Source of the DNA: Siphonodentalium dalli
Taxonomy: Eukaryota; Mollusca; Scaphopoda; Gadilida; Siphonodentaliidae
Direction of reading: 5' to 3'
Assembly (NCBI GenBank): GCA_032622095.1
Contig: CP136067.1
Coordinates: 180,146,556 to 180,210,555, forward strand
Length of the DNA stretch: 64,000 bases
Shown here: positions 1 to 13,555 of the stretch, in pieces
Numbering within the stretch: the first letter of the stretch is position 1
Layout of the letters: every line of letters starts with the position of its first letter
Made by a program: the position numbers and the translations under genes
Notes under the pieces: generated by a model
Told to the model about the DNA's origin: nothing
The model's database searches: none
The model's input: the letters and a program-made list of their open reading frames with translations, nothing else

Positions 1-484
1 GGCCTTAGTTGTCGAAAATATTCATATTTGTTCCAATCACCGTAAACAGAAAAACATTAAAACGCATACAGTTTCGTTCATATATACCATGACCATCGCG
101 TAAACAGCATGTTATCATAAAGATTTACTATATTTTACCTAAGCAAGAGCCTGATTGTGTTACAGAAGACAGTACAATGCTGCTGGCTAATCACACACAA
201 ATGGCATAAACGCTCTTTATTCGTTCCATATCAGGAATTCACCAACAAAGAACGCTCTTTATGTTTACCATCATAATATAAACAAACACCAGAAAAGTTA
301 CTTGTTATGCTCTTGTTTACATAACAATGGTCAAATATATGACAATAACATACTGTTTATGCGATATTTCTTATTTGTATACGGACAAAGTCTGTCTACA
401 TTTTGTTGTTCTTTCTGTTTGTGGCGGTTTTTGACGGGTGGAACTATTTTCACAGGATACCCACCGCCAAGGCCAACGGTACTT
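1..484 (+). mobile_element. TTAA-site MITE, family A (copy 1, cut by window edge)
   Basis: This roughly 490-bp unit recurs at 12917-14389, 20772-21265, 23092-23585, 43054-43547 and 46686-47179. The window opens just inside its left end; the right end lies beside TTAA at 485-488. Intact copies start AGGCACGTGCGG and end CCGTACCT between TTAA duplications. The interior holds two direct copies of ACGCTCTTTAT. It has no transposase and is presumably mobilised in trans. TTAA targeting fits the piggyBac or Kolobok superfamilies; which one is unresolved. Confidence 0.85.
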
Positions 485-488
485 TTAA

Positions 489-1400
489 TATGACAAACTG
501 ATAAGTATTCTCAATTCTCCAATAATGATAACACTATCATTGCCACCAAGCCGCGCCGGAGTCCACTAGGGGTCGACATCAGCGTTTATTTGTAAACATG
601 CTTACACGTTACGGGACGGGTACGTCTTCACATACAGGTTAATTACATCCTACTGTGTCTGCGTTGGCGGTCAGGGAAACCCAACGAAAAACCTCTTGTG
701 AAAAACGATGGAAACCTGTTTTCCGAAACCAACATCTCTAACGCAGCTCGAATGTTCGGAAATTCATTCTAATTGATCAATTTTGCAACACAAACCTGTA
801 CACACACTATATAATATATAACTATAAATTAACATATATAACATGTTCAAATATATACACTACGATCGTGATCGAATGACACATTATATAAATGACTATA
901 AAACTATTACTTCATAAATAAGGTGCGATACGCACATTTCAAAGTTGCAATTAACTTTTATTAATGATTATTGAACAAATTCAACGTCAATTTTATATAA
1001 TATGCATGATTTAATGCGTTATACGAATATCTGTTTCTCAGATATAGTTTCAACATACGCCTCTCCTTACGTTATTGAACCGTCAATCCATAACATTACC
1101 CAAATGTTTTAAACCAAAACATTTGAGTTGACCCGACGGACAAGGCGGTTTGGCTTGAAATGACACACGCTTTGCACTAAACGCTGAAAAATTATCATTA
1201 TTCTTACACAATCAGACAATGTCGGCTGTCGGGATAAATAATTGCCAGTGCGGTTGCACATATAATCTATTGAATTATCAACAACAGTCGTATACGTGTT
1301 GCTTCGCAGCACACGAAACAAACGCTATATTGGCGTCTATAAAAAACACATTTATTCATTCAATCAATCGATCAAAAATCATGCGTTGATACTCAGAATA
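489..1400. other. No gene or repeat recognised
   Basis: AT-rich DNA with many stops on both strands. I see no domain-like translation, splice structure or clear repeat. Confidence 0.5.
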
Positions 1401-1401
1401 T

Positions 1402-1660
1402 CATGCAGAATTGTTACACTGGTGTTTCTCTCTGGACGTGAATGTTTGTCGAATATTTTTCTGGCACCTGTATACATATAGCTTGCATACATACATGCGC
1501 ATATACTCTGAAAGGGCAACACGTGTATGTGTGTGCTCTGAATTGACAACAAGTGTATTTACCCAGAATTGCAACGCCGGTGTTTCTCTCTGGAAGTAAA
1601 GGTCGATTATTGTTTGCTGGCACCGCAGTACAGGCGGCTGGCATACATACATGTGATACT
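1402..1660. repeat. Diverged tandem duplication, about 160-bp unit
   Basis: The segment beginning AGAATTG near 1404 (TGTTTCTCTCTGGA core) recurs near 1564 with scattered substitutions. Both halves end in a CATACATACATG run. Short frames here follow the repeat and show no domain. Confidence 0.6.
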
Positions 1661-1682
1661 TTCGTGTGTATATTTGCTCTAC

Positions 1683-1785
1683 GAGGACAACATACAGGTT
1701 TGTACTTGGATAAATGTCTTATGGATAACTTCTTATCGAGATCAAGACCCTGTTATATATATCATATATATAATGAATGGCTTGT
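1683..1785. repeat. 100-bp dispersed repeat, first copy
   Basis: The stretch from GGACAACATACAGG to ATAATGAATGGCTTG is nearly identical to 2412-2512. Its last part (ATATATAATGAATGGCTTGG) appears a third time near 3100. Confidence 0.75.
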
Positions 1786-2164
1786 TTTATGGTTTATGCC
1801 AATAGGGCAAAGGGGTTGTCAGACCTGATAACTTAGGGCAAGGTACGCAAGCACCACACCGACACACCGAGCAGGCAGATAAAAACCAGCGTGATGGGCC
1901 GACTGACAACCGGAAGGCGTGAACCCACGGCTATCTAGAAGTCAACACAAATGTTTAGGATAGTAAAACGTTTGATTATTCATCGGTTATGTAAATGTTT
2001 TAATCACGCGATAAAAGTATACGGCATATACATGTATAGAATAGTTATACACCCATGTAGTTACATAATTGTATAGACCAAGGTTATCCTATTACATATG
2101 ATGAGTAGTTAACTTACTCACAGATATAGTTAAAGGTTATCGTATTCCATAGGATGAATATTGT

Positions 2165-2390
2165 TTGTAAATTCCTAAATGTATGGTTATGATATACATT
2201 ACCCCTCTCCATTTCACAGCTATGAGGTACAGTACCCTCTCCCGCCTCATTTATGATGTACATTGCCCCCTCTCCATTCCATAGGCCACAGTTATAATGT
2301 ACAGTACCCCTCCCCATTATACAGTTATGATGTACATTACTCCCTCCCCATATCAGTTATGGTGTACATGACCCCTCCCCTCTGCCATGC
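2165..2390. repeat. Degenerate minisatellite, pyrimidine-rich
   Basis: Irregular repeats of the type 'TTATGATGTACATTACCCCTCCCCAT' split as TTATGATGTACATTAC plus CCCTCCCC, spaced about 30-60 bp. One strand is strongly C-rich. Confidence 0.6.
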
Positions 2391-2411
2391 TGACATAAAC
2401 CATAAAACAAG

Positions 2412-2512
2412 GACAATATACAGGTTTGTACTTGGATAAATGTCTTATGGATAACTTCTTATCGAGATCAGGACCCTATTCTATATATCATATATATAAT
2501 GAATGGCTTGGA
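2412..2512. repeat. 100-bp dispersed repeat, second copy
   Basis: Matches 1683-1785 with few differences. Together with the partial third copy it points to local segmental duplication. Confidence 0.75.
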
Positions 2513-3592
2513 GTTCACTGTACCATATATATAATCATCTCCACCCCACATACTAATTGTTGTAAGATATAATTCCCACTTACATGTATACCAAGTATAG
2601 AATCTACCCCTTTGTACTATGTTCCAAAATCCCAAGGTAATACTGTACTGGTGTTGGTAAGTCAATTGTAACTTGCATACATCTCACAGGAAGATGCATT
2701 ACCCTATATATGTGACGCATCTAAATTCATATTTAGGAATCTTAGTTAAGTGGTTTACCACCACCTAGATATCACATAGTCATATACGGAATACAATTCC
2801 AGGATTGAATATGTATGGATTGTAAGATGTGTATATGCATAGTTGCATACACCTATTTTATACACATATCACGTGAAAAATTTACATATATGGCGGCAGA
2901 ATGATTGGCCATTTTACTATCCTATATCCTTTGTTGACTTGTAGATAGCCGAGGGGTCACTCTCGGTTACCAGTCGATCCTTCATACTAGTATTTTCCTG
3001 CTAGTCCGGTGGGTCTGTGTGGTGCTATCCACCCAGTTTGAGGTTACTAAATTTGACATCCCCTTTGCCATTATGGCATAAACCATAAAATATATTATAT
3101 ATATAATGAATGGCTTGGAGTTCACTATGCCAAAATAATGGTCCTGGGGGGGGGGGCAATAGTCCAAAAAGCCGCAGGGGAGTGGACCATTCCAACGTGA
3201 GGACCACTATTTTGGCATAGTCAACGAAAAGACATTAATTATTTATTATATTATATCGAACATCTCCACACAATTTCTGTGTCTGATTTTGTCACATTTT
3301 TATTTACCGTGAATTTTGGAAATCGGTCTCAGATTTTACAATTTACGGCAATCTTTTGATGATGGCAGGGGAGCATAGCTATGTTATTAGTTACATCTAA
3401 CAACATCTCTTCATACATATATTTCTATAAATACGTCATTAGCAAAGACATTTTGGCGAAATGTTAGAAGTTAACTTGCTTATCTTCGATTAAAACGAAG
3501 AAGGAAGTTATAAATAACGGCCACTGGCATTACACAATTAGAACAATTAGGACTGATTTGTATGATCATTACAATTCACCAATAAATTAAAA
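2513..3592. other. No gene; local repeat debris
   Basis: Holds the partial third copy of the 100-bp repeat near 3083-3125 and a G run near 3147. I see no coding evidence. Confidence 0.5.
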
Positions 3593-3868
3593 AATTAAAC
3601 GAGGCTTCACCCATGAAGGTGAAGTTTAATTGTGATTCTATGAAGTATAGAATCACTGGAGGGATCAACTGATATAGCATCACTGCGCATGTGTCCACGA
3701 CAACACCTCATTCTTAGAAGCATGTGTCTACTATTGATCTGTAATAAAGCTGGAGGGATCACACCCACGGTGGGGTATGGGGCGGGCGGCAGTTGATCCC
3801 TCCAGTGATTCTATACTTCATAGAATCACAATTAAACTTCACCTTCATGGGTGAAGCCTCGTTTAATT
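3593..3868. mobile_element. Miniature inverted-repeat element (derivative of the 3875-8436 element)
   Basis: Arms of about 80 bp, starting AATTAAACGAGGCTTCACCC on the left and mirrored on the right, are almost perfect inverted repeats. Each arm also contains small hairpins, such as CTTCACC/GGTGAAG. The 120-bp centre joins the subterminal sequence of the neighbouring large element's right end (GCATCACTGCGCATGTGTCC) to that of its left end (GTGTCTACTAT). This looks like an internal-deletion derivative whose outer ends have diverged. Confidence 0.8.
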
Positions 3869-3874
3869 TTTTTA

Positions 3875-6800
3875 TTCTATTTCACTATAGAATCACTTCC
3901 GGGGTCAACTGAGACTTTAAAGCGATCGATAGTAGACACAAACAACCGCGTTCAACACAGTGAACACACGATGTACTCCATGAAACACAAAATAACTCCT
4001 GCAGTTGAAATATACGAATCACAAAGCACAGCATCAAGACATTGCTATAGCAGTGTTGTTATTGTTAGATGTATTTCATGAATATTGTAGTATTCCACCA
4101 AAGTCAATGTGAGGCAGCGTTTAATATGACATCATGGCAATGATGGTGCGTACCATACATATACGCATCAACTCAACCGAAGGTTAATTAAGGCACCACT
4201 CATAAGCAGTTAAGCGGAACAGCAGAACAGTAGATACCGGTAACAATATAAAACCACCCACTTGGCAATTATTGGCAAAACAATAGGTTTATTGGGCCTA
4301 CTCAGCCGACTATACTCTTGACCTTAAAGCACACATTGCGCATGCCTCAGCCCCATGTACCAGATACTGGTTGAAGGCGATTGTCAAAGACAATTCACTC
4401 ACCGATAATTTTGCCAAAGGCGAAATCCTCTGATAAATGAAATTACATCCACTACGATATCTGGGAATGAAATTTGCACAGTTCATATGCATGTATAGAC
4501 ACGTTTCGAAATCCGGCGTGGCAGGATTATTGCCGAGTCACTGACATATCGCCAACGGTAGCACCGACTGATAATATACGCAACACAGCCCACCGGCCAG
4601 TGAGAATATAACACCGTAGCTCAATCGCACGGAAACAAATCATTCCTAAAATTCGAGAGGTAAGAAACGTCGGTGAAATGGTTCACAGGCACCAGTAACA
4701 GAACAAATCCCATTGTCAGTTGTGTTCGGGTTCCTGGTCGACACATTGTACTAATATTCATCTCGGGAAGATTTCCCAGTCTCCCAGTCAGATGATATGC
4801 GAACCAAACAATTAAGCTTTGGTGCAGCCGGTAATACACGATACAGTGCGGTAACGACGGTATCAGGAGCATTTCCCCAACTTTATAAACACCGAAAAAC
4901 ACAGGTACATCTGCGTGGGCTCTATACAAGACACGCGACCATTGGAAATTGCGCAGTCTGAAACGGCTAGCTGAGCAAAGTTCCAATCAAATTGAAATAG
5001 AGATATATGAGTGAAAATGCACTCCATTTCAGCGAAGCCAAGAAATCAGTGGTGAGACGAAGCATGCAATTTATGGGCATACCAAACATACACGGATTAT
5101 ACATGAATGCCTTAAGGATACCAATTAGACAGGTATATGTATATGAGATGCCATGTCGTGGCCATCATCAAAGATAGAGACATGCTCAGTCTGAGTATTT
5201 TCAACACTCGGAAGAAACTTGCATAAATTGTTGCCTTGGCCCAAACATCCACATGACCAATGTCAAACGATTATATCTTGCATATGTACATGTACATGCA
5301 CATTCGGCCGTGTTGTGTATGTAAGGAACATGTGTAGTATGATCAGTATAAATTTGAGTACGCGTAGTATGCCAATGGTGGACAATTAAAGTATGCGAAG
5401 TGGAGTTTCAAGGCTAACGATGTCCATGGTGCGTGTTCACAACGGAAAAAAGCATGAAGTGGCACACAAAACGTTAACATTGCTATTGGGGCATCCCCGC
5501 CAAATATGCGGACATCACTTTATAAAATTAGTGACTCACAACCATGATTGGTGTGGCAGAAAACCATATACATATATGATGACATCAAGAGCACAAGGCA
5601 ACGTGTGTGACGTTTGAAAGAACGCAATCAGAGCGTCAAAATTGAACATGAATTGTCCCAAAATGAACCCAAACCATGCCTATAGTTCAAGTAATACTCG
5701 TAACCGGCTCACATATAGTCATATGCAGGCATATATACATGCAGGTTGGATAATTCGTAAGAAACCACCATGATTTCAGCTACGGTTTGGATAGCAGCAT
5801 ACTAATATTCGCCAATCGCACGCCTGTGACATGCATGCGTTACTGACCCATGGCACAATTATGTATAAGTGAACCAGTGATATGCACTCATTTTGTCACA
5901 TTAGTAAGAAATGGAAGAGAGTGAATCATGCAATACCGATTTTCCTAATGCTATAACGAAACCATGTTATGGAATGAGCGCTAAAGCCAACCTCGCATAT
6001 TTGTGCATATTCACAAATATCAGCCATGCATGACAAAAATGACAATCTTCACACCGAACGGCCGGCAAATTTCATACCGGTTTTATCGGTTCTTGAACAG
6101 CATGTGAACCATAACCACACAATTATATATAACTAGGTACAAAATGTCCTTCCGATGCGAACTGAACATTATTGGCTGTCATTAATAACGACAGATAAGG
6201 ATATACTAGTCGTGACGTAAAGTACAATACGTCATAATTGTAACAATCAGGCATCACTAAATAAAGTCCTTTAAAATCCACCTGAAACTGGTGAAGGCAT
6301 TGAGCCCCATATAATGATCATAGGCTTTGGTACACTGCCATTGTACCAGTATGCCGGGTTGTCGGTCGCAACTACAAATGTAAAAATAAAAACATCTGTC
6401 GACCAAGGTACATTGGCAATACCAATCACCGTCTATCAGTTCATTAACCGTTCATAGAAATAAAGTGTGTTTCAACTTGCGTAATCGCCAAAACCACCAA
6501 TAACCTATAGGTGTAACTGACATGGCATGACAAGAATCATATGCGATATTGCGACGCGATAGCTGAGATCCGTCCGCGGATGTATGCAAATACACAAATC
6601 AGCCAAACACAATTACAAGTGACCAGTGGCAAGGCGATCAAATGATCCATAGCCTTTCTCTCGTGTATGGCCGCTTCAAGATGAACTACGGCCAGGGAAA
6701 TCACCAGCTCGACATAACTGGTCTTTGCCACCATAACATTGGATATGGCGCATCATGGTATCGGAGCATTGACATCGAAACCGTTATCACGCACAAATGC

Positions 6801-8436
6801 ACACCGGAAACGTTATCGGATTCCGTCTCGTGGCGAAAATGTAACCAAATATTTCTGTCACGAATGGTTCGGTGTGTCAGTAGAGATGTGAATAATCTCC
6901 TTAAATCTCAGTCCTTGATGCGTTAACGAAGAACGTGCGTGCCCAAATATTGTCAATGATTCAAATGTTGAAGTAATACAACATTGATATGACAGAAAAT
7001 ATGTGTCCATCAGATCCAAAGCAGTTGAGCACAACTTTCCCTCAAAAGAGGGCACAATCAAGCTATGTATGTTGGTTGGGATGCATCACATCACAACTAT
7101 AGTGTAAACATGTATAGGCGAACAAGAGCCGCAGAATGCTATGGTCGATTATATATCATCAAAAACCCCTGCATGTTTATGAACAACGTGTGATCTGTAA
7201 ACCATGCAGACAATAGGACACACGGTCAAGCATTGGTTGACGTCGGAAAACCAAACGTATTTATATCGTGACACTTCCACATCTTATTTACAGTAACACC
7301 GACTGTCCACGTGAATCTACTATTTTTGTTGGTATGCAAAAAACCTCTACATGCGAAGCTTTATGAAAACTCTAAGATATACACAGACGAAGTCATGAAC
7401 ACAGACTATGTACAACATAGCCTCCATATTGTTATACGTGAACAGGTCGGAAAACGCATTGACTTCTGCAATAGAAATCACGAGCGCATATATAGTGGAT
7501 ATACCAACTGTGTGTACAACAAAGCCTCCGTCATGAGCGAAGTGTTAAAACGCGCATGGAATTCGACCTGCGAAGTCATGCATGGCCACACACAATCATC
7601 CTCGACAACGTATCGGACCTCTGTAATAGCACACAATGCTTCCCATTGGCACTCGATGGTCCTGTCATTTTTGAGCCGTTGTAGTAACAACGCTCGACCT
7701 GATCGGCACATTAGCGCACCCAGCGCTATATAAAGGCAATGGAGTCCACTCCATCGGGCCAAACGGCACCTGCCATGTTGAACTGAATGTCAACAATATG
7801 ACAGCTTTATCAACGCTAACCCGTGCGTGACCGAAAATGGCCAACTACCGAGATTGCGAAACAAAAGTTACTCCATGATCAAGATCAGTGACAAAACTAT
7901 GCACGTGGTGTTAAGAGTCACGGTCGCTACAATCGCAACCGCATGCATGACCCAGATCGGTAAACAGCCGATGGAATGAGCCGAACAAATTTGATTCGAA
8001 CTAATTCGCAGTTCCAGTAAACTGGAGCACTAAATAACTGACCACTTCTAGCGTGGCGTTATCAACATGATCAAGTCGCTACAGTCGCGACCGATTGTTG
8101 TTCAATGGCGCAGAAAATCTGTCACTGCGTGACAAGAAGCGCTAATCGGACAGCACGGATTTTGCCATGAAAAAATCAAGCAAGCCGTCAAAATGAAAGC
8201 AAATACAATAAAATATTGTTGCATTCATAAATAGGAACTGTCCGAGTCAACTAAAATACAAATCAGAAGCCGCTACAATCGTAGCCTCTGAAAAGTATTT
8301 ACTGTGCAGAGCACATAAGAATAACAATGCGTCTTCACACGACGCTTGCAGCGAAAACAATGAGGTGTTGTCGTGGACACATGCGCAGTGATGCTATCTC
8401 AGTTGACCCCGGAAGTGATTCTATAGTGAAATAGAA
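3875..8436. mobile_element. Large non-coding inverted-repeat element, 4.56 kb
   Basis: Positions 3875-3914 (TTCTATTTCACTATAGAATC then ACTTCCGGGGTCAACTGAGA) are repeated exactly in reverse complement at 8397-8436, giving 40-bp perfect terminal repeats. The interior has no reading frame above about 140 residues and none with recognisable domains, so it appears non-autonomous. Superfamily unknown; I could not define a target-site duplication. A miniature of the same family lies directly to the left. Base composition is less AT-rich than the flanks, with many CATG-type words. Confidence 0.75.
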
Positions 8437-8761
8437 CTAATGATGTACCGTTATTGCAACAAGTATCGTACAAGGTTTAGTTTAAGATTGGCCGTATCTT
8501 CGGGCGGCAAACCGATTTCGCGAAATGAGGTTATTATAAATAGAATTAGAATAGTAGGCATGTAGGAATCATACTGGGGTACTATCATGAAATAGTATAG
8601 CAGTGTGCAGCCAATCAGACTGCGAGAAAGTCACGTGAGATATAATATTTACGAATAGTGTAGGCAACGTGTAAATCAACAGACTATATATGCAAATCGA
8701 GTGTTGTCGACTTCAAAAGATAGAAAAAATCATGTTCTCCATTATTCCCCAAATGTATAGA
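8437..8761. other. No feature recognised
   Basis: AT-rich spacer between the large inverted-repeat element and a hairpin element. Confidence 0.4.
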
Positions 8762-8911
8762 GGATCTACAACGAGTCCCCATTTTATAGCGGAATTTACA
8801 AAACGAGTGTAGTAAATTAGGTCTGGACCGAGCCTTTGGCGAGGTTCAGACCTAATTTATTTGATGAGTTTTGTAAATTCCGCTACAAACTGGGGACGAG
8901 TTGTAGATTCT
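8762..8911. mobile_element. 150-bp foldback (hairpin) element
   Basis: The left arm begins GGATCTACAACGAGTCCCC and the right arm ends GGGGACGAGTTGTAGATTC. The arms pair along nearly their whole length around a loop at GAGCCTTTGGCGAG. It resembles a foldback MITE; no duplication is identified. Confidence 0.75.
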
Positions 8912-8984
8912 ATTTATTACATGATCCAAAACCTCGACAAAACATACTTAAATCAACAAATGAGACGCGAAACTAACATCGGCT

Positions 8985-9175
8985 TCTATAAGCCATGCGA
9001 TGTCGTTTCACGCAACTTTGCGCGATCAGAAATAGTCCCAGACTCTTTGACGTATTTAATGGCGTATATTTAATTAGGACTTATATAAGGCATGCGATGT
9101 CGTTTCACGTAACTTTGCGCGATAAGAAATAGTCCCATACTCTTTGACGTATTTAATGGCGTATATTTAATGACA
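8985..9175. repeat. 97-bp tandem duplication
   Basis: CATGCGATGTCGTTTCACG starts at 8994 and again at 9091. Both copies run to TATTTAATGGCGTATATTTAAT with only a few differences, so the duplication is recent. Confidence 0.85.
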
Positions 9176-9467
9176 TAACTTTTCAAACTCTTCATTCATT
9201 ATAGTTTGTTGGAAAAATATTGGAAGCCATATATTTTGAGACGTAGCGAACGGAATGTAAACAGACGACAAACGGGAAGTCAAAGGTAACCTGGAACTAT
9301 TTCCTGTTATTAAACGAACGTTTAATATCACAATTTATAGAATGGGTTTATTGAATGGAATAAGGGTCACGTAATAAAACGAGTTTCATATTCAAGTGAA
9401 TTTCAGTTTAGATGGCACCCATCAAAGATAATATAAATCATTCTCGTATATGATTGTTGTAAATTAA

Positions 9468-9850
9468 AGGCACGCCCGGCGCTCGTTGCAGAAATATTCA
9501 TTTGAAATATGGGTTGTGCCAGTTCTGTATGGGGCACCAAAATATATACAGTTTTGTTCATATGCCAAACATAATCAGCGCGTAAATAGTATATTGTCGT
9601 CAATGTGTACGACGGTGAACGTAAACAAAAGCCTGGTTGTGTTGCAGAAGTTTTGCTTCGGTTTACATAACACAGCTCAATCATATTGGTTAATCACAAA
9701 CAAACGACATAAACGCTCTTTATTATTTCCATATCAGGAAAACAGTAACAAATAACGCTCTTTATGTTTACCATATCCGGATCTAAACAAAAGCCAGGTT
9801 CTGTAACGTTTTTTGCTTTTGTTTACATAACAAAGGAAAAACATTTGACA
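9468..9850 (+). mobile_element. TTAA-site MITE, family B, right-truncated
   Basis: Starts AGGCACGCCCGGCG after TTAA (9464-9467) and follows the family B copy at 18722-19208 until about 9850, where similarity stops. Families A and B share the AACGCTCTTTAT core motifs but differ elsewhere. Confidence 0.75.
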
Positions 9851-11049
9851 CAACTTTTTATTATGGCTACATATATGTTACCATTATTACTAATGCAATA
9901 GCTAGGTTATTGGTGCTAGGTATGTTTATGGAGCATAGTTATATATCAGCAGGTGGGCGGCATCCACCTTCTGGACAATATATTTTGTTCAAGTTGATTA
10001 TTGGTTTATGATTATAATAATAAACAGCCCATTTGAATCTGAACTACAGTGTGTGTTGTCAACGAACAAGCTCATCCTCTCAGTCCCCATCTTGTCCCTA
10101 AATATAGGCATATGAGATTCTGAAGAACATAAAGATAATTTTCGATTATGTCTTAAATAAGACAAACACGGTTGCAGTAACACAGCCCACTGGCAACCTA
10201 TAACTTTTAAAACTGCTACGTGACAAATTAAGCAATTGCCGATTGACATGGAGGGACCAGAGCAAAGACGAATAGTGGCGAATATTTTATATACTGAATC
10301 AACTTTTTCAATGTAATATTTCTTAATTCTCTGGATGTATGAACACTAAGTATCAAAATTGATATTGATTTTCACCAATGTGCATATAGAATTACAGAAC
10401 TATAGTGGAAAAGTTTTAGTGTTTTAGAATGGTCTTGAAATATTCAATAAATAGAAGATGCTAGCTACTAAACCTAGTTCACTTCGTTTTAATACAGAGA
10501 TAACACGGACACAGCTGGTCTGATATATGGCCATATGTTAATAACAATAACACAAACTGTATTTGATTCCTTTCATTGTTGGCACGTTTTATTAAACTCG
10601 ATCATCGCAAAACTTGTACTATCATACATTATTCACAGAATGATCTCTTCAACTAGCAAGATTTTACATTGATGCTGAAGTGTTTTGTCCAACAAGTTTG
10701 TATATAATTGTTATATAGATGAAAATAAATGCACTTTTTGAGCCTGACATGATATCAAATATATATGATATATTTAAATGACCCTATATAAAAAAAAAAA
10801 AAATTCTCTATTTCGTGTAGTTTCTTGATCTGATCAGTTTTGAGTTGAGTGACTTCACCACACTATAATATGTTGTATTTTTTTTCTTCAATAAATAATT
10901 ATAATAGTTTATTCTGAATCATTGGATGGAGAGTCGAGTAAATATGCAGACACATATTTGGAAACAAAATCATAATTATGTAACTGTTCTCCACAGCAAA
11001 ATACTGAGGTTTAATATTCAGGCTATATATACATGTTTTCGTTAATTTA

Positions 11050-11078
11050 AATATATATATATATATATAGATATATAG

Positions 11079-11117
<39 letters not shown>
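11050..11117. repeat. (AT)n microsatellite
   Basis: About 68 bp of alternating A and T, interrupted by AGATATATAGCT near the middle. Confidence 0.95.
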
Positions 11118-11120
<3 letters not shown>

Positions 11121-12454
11121 ACTGTTGTCATGTCAGAATCAGTGCATATTCGACCGACACTAACCCCTCATACTTCCACTGATTACAGTATTAACATACT
11201 TTTAATCCCGCTAAACTATGGTACATTGCATGGCCATAATTATGTGGCACATTGTATTAAGTAGATATGCTGTGTCACAACTACATGTATGGATATTGTC
11301 CGTAAGTGTCCACCTCAAACCACTTGGATTCTTGTTTATGAAAGAGACAAATAAGAACATTAGACCCCTTCTACTACCTGCAGTACCTTGATAGAAGTAT
11401 TTGATGTTTCATAAAATAATTATTGCTTATCGGTTATATTGCATAGATAATTTGTATCGTGGAATTTGGAATCAGTGTGTTAAGTTGTTTTCCCAGTTGA
11501 TTCACTAGTCACCTGATGAAAAAGTATGTCTAGCGACACAGCAGTAATAGCAGTCATGTTTAGGGGCTTCATCGAAGTTGTAATTTAATATAAATCCAGG
11601 TAAATCAACATTTATTATGCACCCATCGTTTTCCGCCGAGAAAAAAACAATTAGATTTTCGTATGGAGATTTATCGGTAAAAATGTCGACTCCAAAACTA
11701 ATTTTGGACATACTTGTATCCTAATGTTACACATATGGTGTACCTTCCCAATTTTATAGAACCTAGGACTGGTTGGTCGAAGGACAAGAATGTTGAAATC
11801 GATCTGATAGTCATCCCACGTTGAGGCAAGCAACTTTAAAAGGTTTTAATATTAAAGAAACTGACCATCTTTAATGCATCAAGGCCCATTATTTTTTCAA
11901 GACAGTTAGGTAGAAATTTCGCTCCTAAACTTTCAGTTCGTGTTTTATCTATGTCAATGGGGAGATTTTCTATGTTGCTCATTGTTGATTGAGTTGCCCA
12001 ACACTTATACATTTTCTTTTTAAAAGGGTAGTCCCTTCCAACACAAAGCCATAAAGATGAAACTATTAACTCATAGAATAAACAAAACTTAATCTATGAA
12101 CACTCAAATACCTACGACCGTGGGAAAATAGGAGCTATTTGAGGGTGGTATCATAATTTTCGGGTCTGTGAGACAAAATGGTCAACCTGATCGTGAAATG
12201 ACCCACACACACTTACAATGGTAGCAATTCAGTTGAATACTTGTATAGTAAATTACAAAGACATAATGATATTACAAGAATGTTGTCTTACTGTTCACGT
12301 ATTTTCTATTAAATGTCTAGATTTATGGCATTTATGGATCACATAAATTTACCTATGTTCGACATATACGTTACATATACGCCGGATTTACGGACACTAT
12401 TCTTCCACATTTACGTGGAAAATACGTGTTATATTCGATTTTAGAAAATCGTGG

Positions 12455-12519
12455 AACTTATAGCTCATTTATATATTATATTCGAAACTTATAGCTCATT
12501 TATATATTATATTCGAAAT
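12455..12519. repeat. 31-bp tandem duplication
   Basis: AACTTATAGCTCATTTATAT recurs with a 31-bp period, twice and essentially identical. Confidence 0.85.
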
Positions 12520-13287
12520 TTATGGATAAAGTGCAATGTTATAGCATTAGGTACTCGAGGTTTTATTCTTTAACACACGTATCATACCATAAAATCGAGA
12601 CAGGACAAAAACACAAAGTTGAAATAATGCAGATATGTATACCCAATATATATTTTGTTCAACTATTATCAGTTTGTATCAAAATACAAAACGATTGGGA
12701 TTGTACATGCTCAAACAGTTTCGAGGCGTAAATAGTGCCAATTTGACCCCACGTAATTGTAAGCTACCCCTCCAGCCTCCAACCGAGTACTAAAGTTTCA
12801 TGAGGAATCAACTCTCGCCAATATAAATTACCCCTCATCTAAATAAATTATAACGGCGGCTGTCAAATTACGAGAGCCTTACGTTTGCGATTCCCCGAAT
12901 ATGGTGTCATTCTTAAAGGTACGGTTGGCCTTGGCCATGGGTATCCTGTGAAAATAGTTCCACCCGTCAAAAACCGCCACAAACAGAAAGAACAACAAAA
13001 TGTAGACAGACTTTGTCCGTATACAAATAAGAAATATCGCATAAACAGTATGTTATCTATACTATATATTTTGAGACTTCCGTATATATATGTGTGTGTG
13101 TGTGGGGGTACTTCATGGAATCCAAAACGCGTGTACAGATCGAGCTCAAACTTCGTATGTAAGTGTAAGAAGCTCAGAGCACCCGTTATCCAATCTCTGT
13201 CACAAAAACGGCACTGCGGTGGTTAAGACATCAACGATCTTTATATTGACCTTATACGGAGGTGTTAACAATCAACGCTCTTTATTA

Positions 13288-13395
13288 CAATGGACGTGGC
13301 TAAACGACTGACCCCATGCGTCCGAAATACGGATGCGGATTCCAATGGACGTGGCTAAACGACTGACCCCATGCGTCCGAAATACGGATGCGGAC
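13288..13395. repeat. 55-bp tandem duplication inside the Helitron
   Basis: CAATGGACGTGGCTAAACGA begins at 13288 and at 13343. The copies are near identical and end in GATGCGGA. Confidence 0.9.
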
Positions 13396-13555
13396 GAAAT
13401 GCAATTATCTCGAATAAAAAGCCAGAATTGATCTAAGAGCTAGAAATATTATGCAGAGGGATTTCACGACGGGATTAATTGACTGTCCGCTCTGAAGTTT
13501 AGGACGGGGAGGACGGGTACCATGAATTAACTCATTGAAAAACAAAGAATGCGTT

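Larger units (their letters stand above)
9851..12912. other. Long AT-rich interval without a recognised gene
   Basis: Stops are frequent in all frames. The notable items are an AT microsatellite and a 31-bp duplication, listed separately. I find no domain-like translation. Confidence 0.5.
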
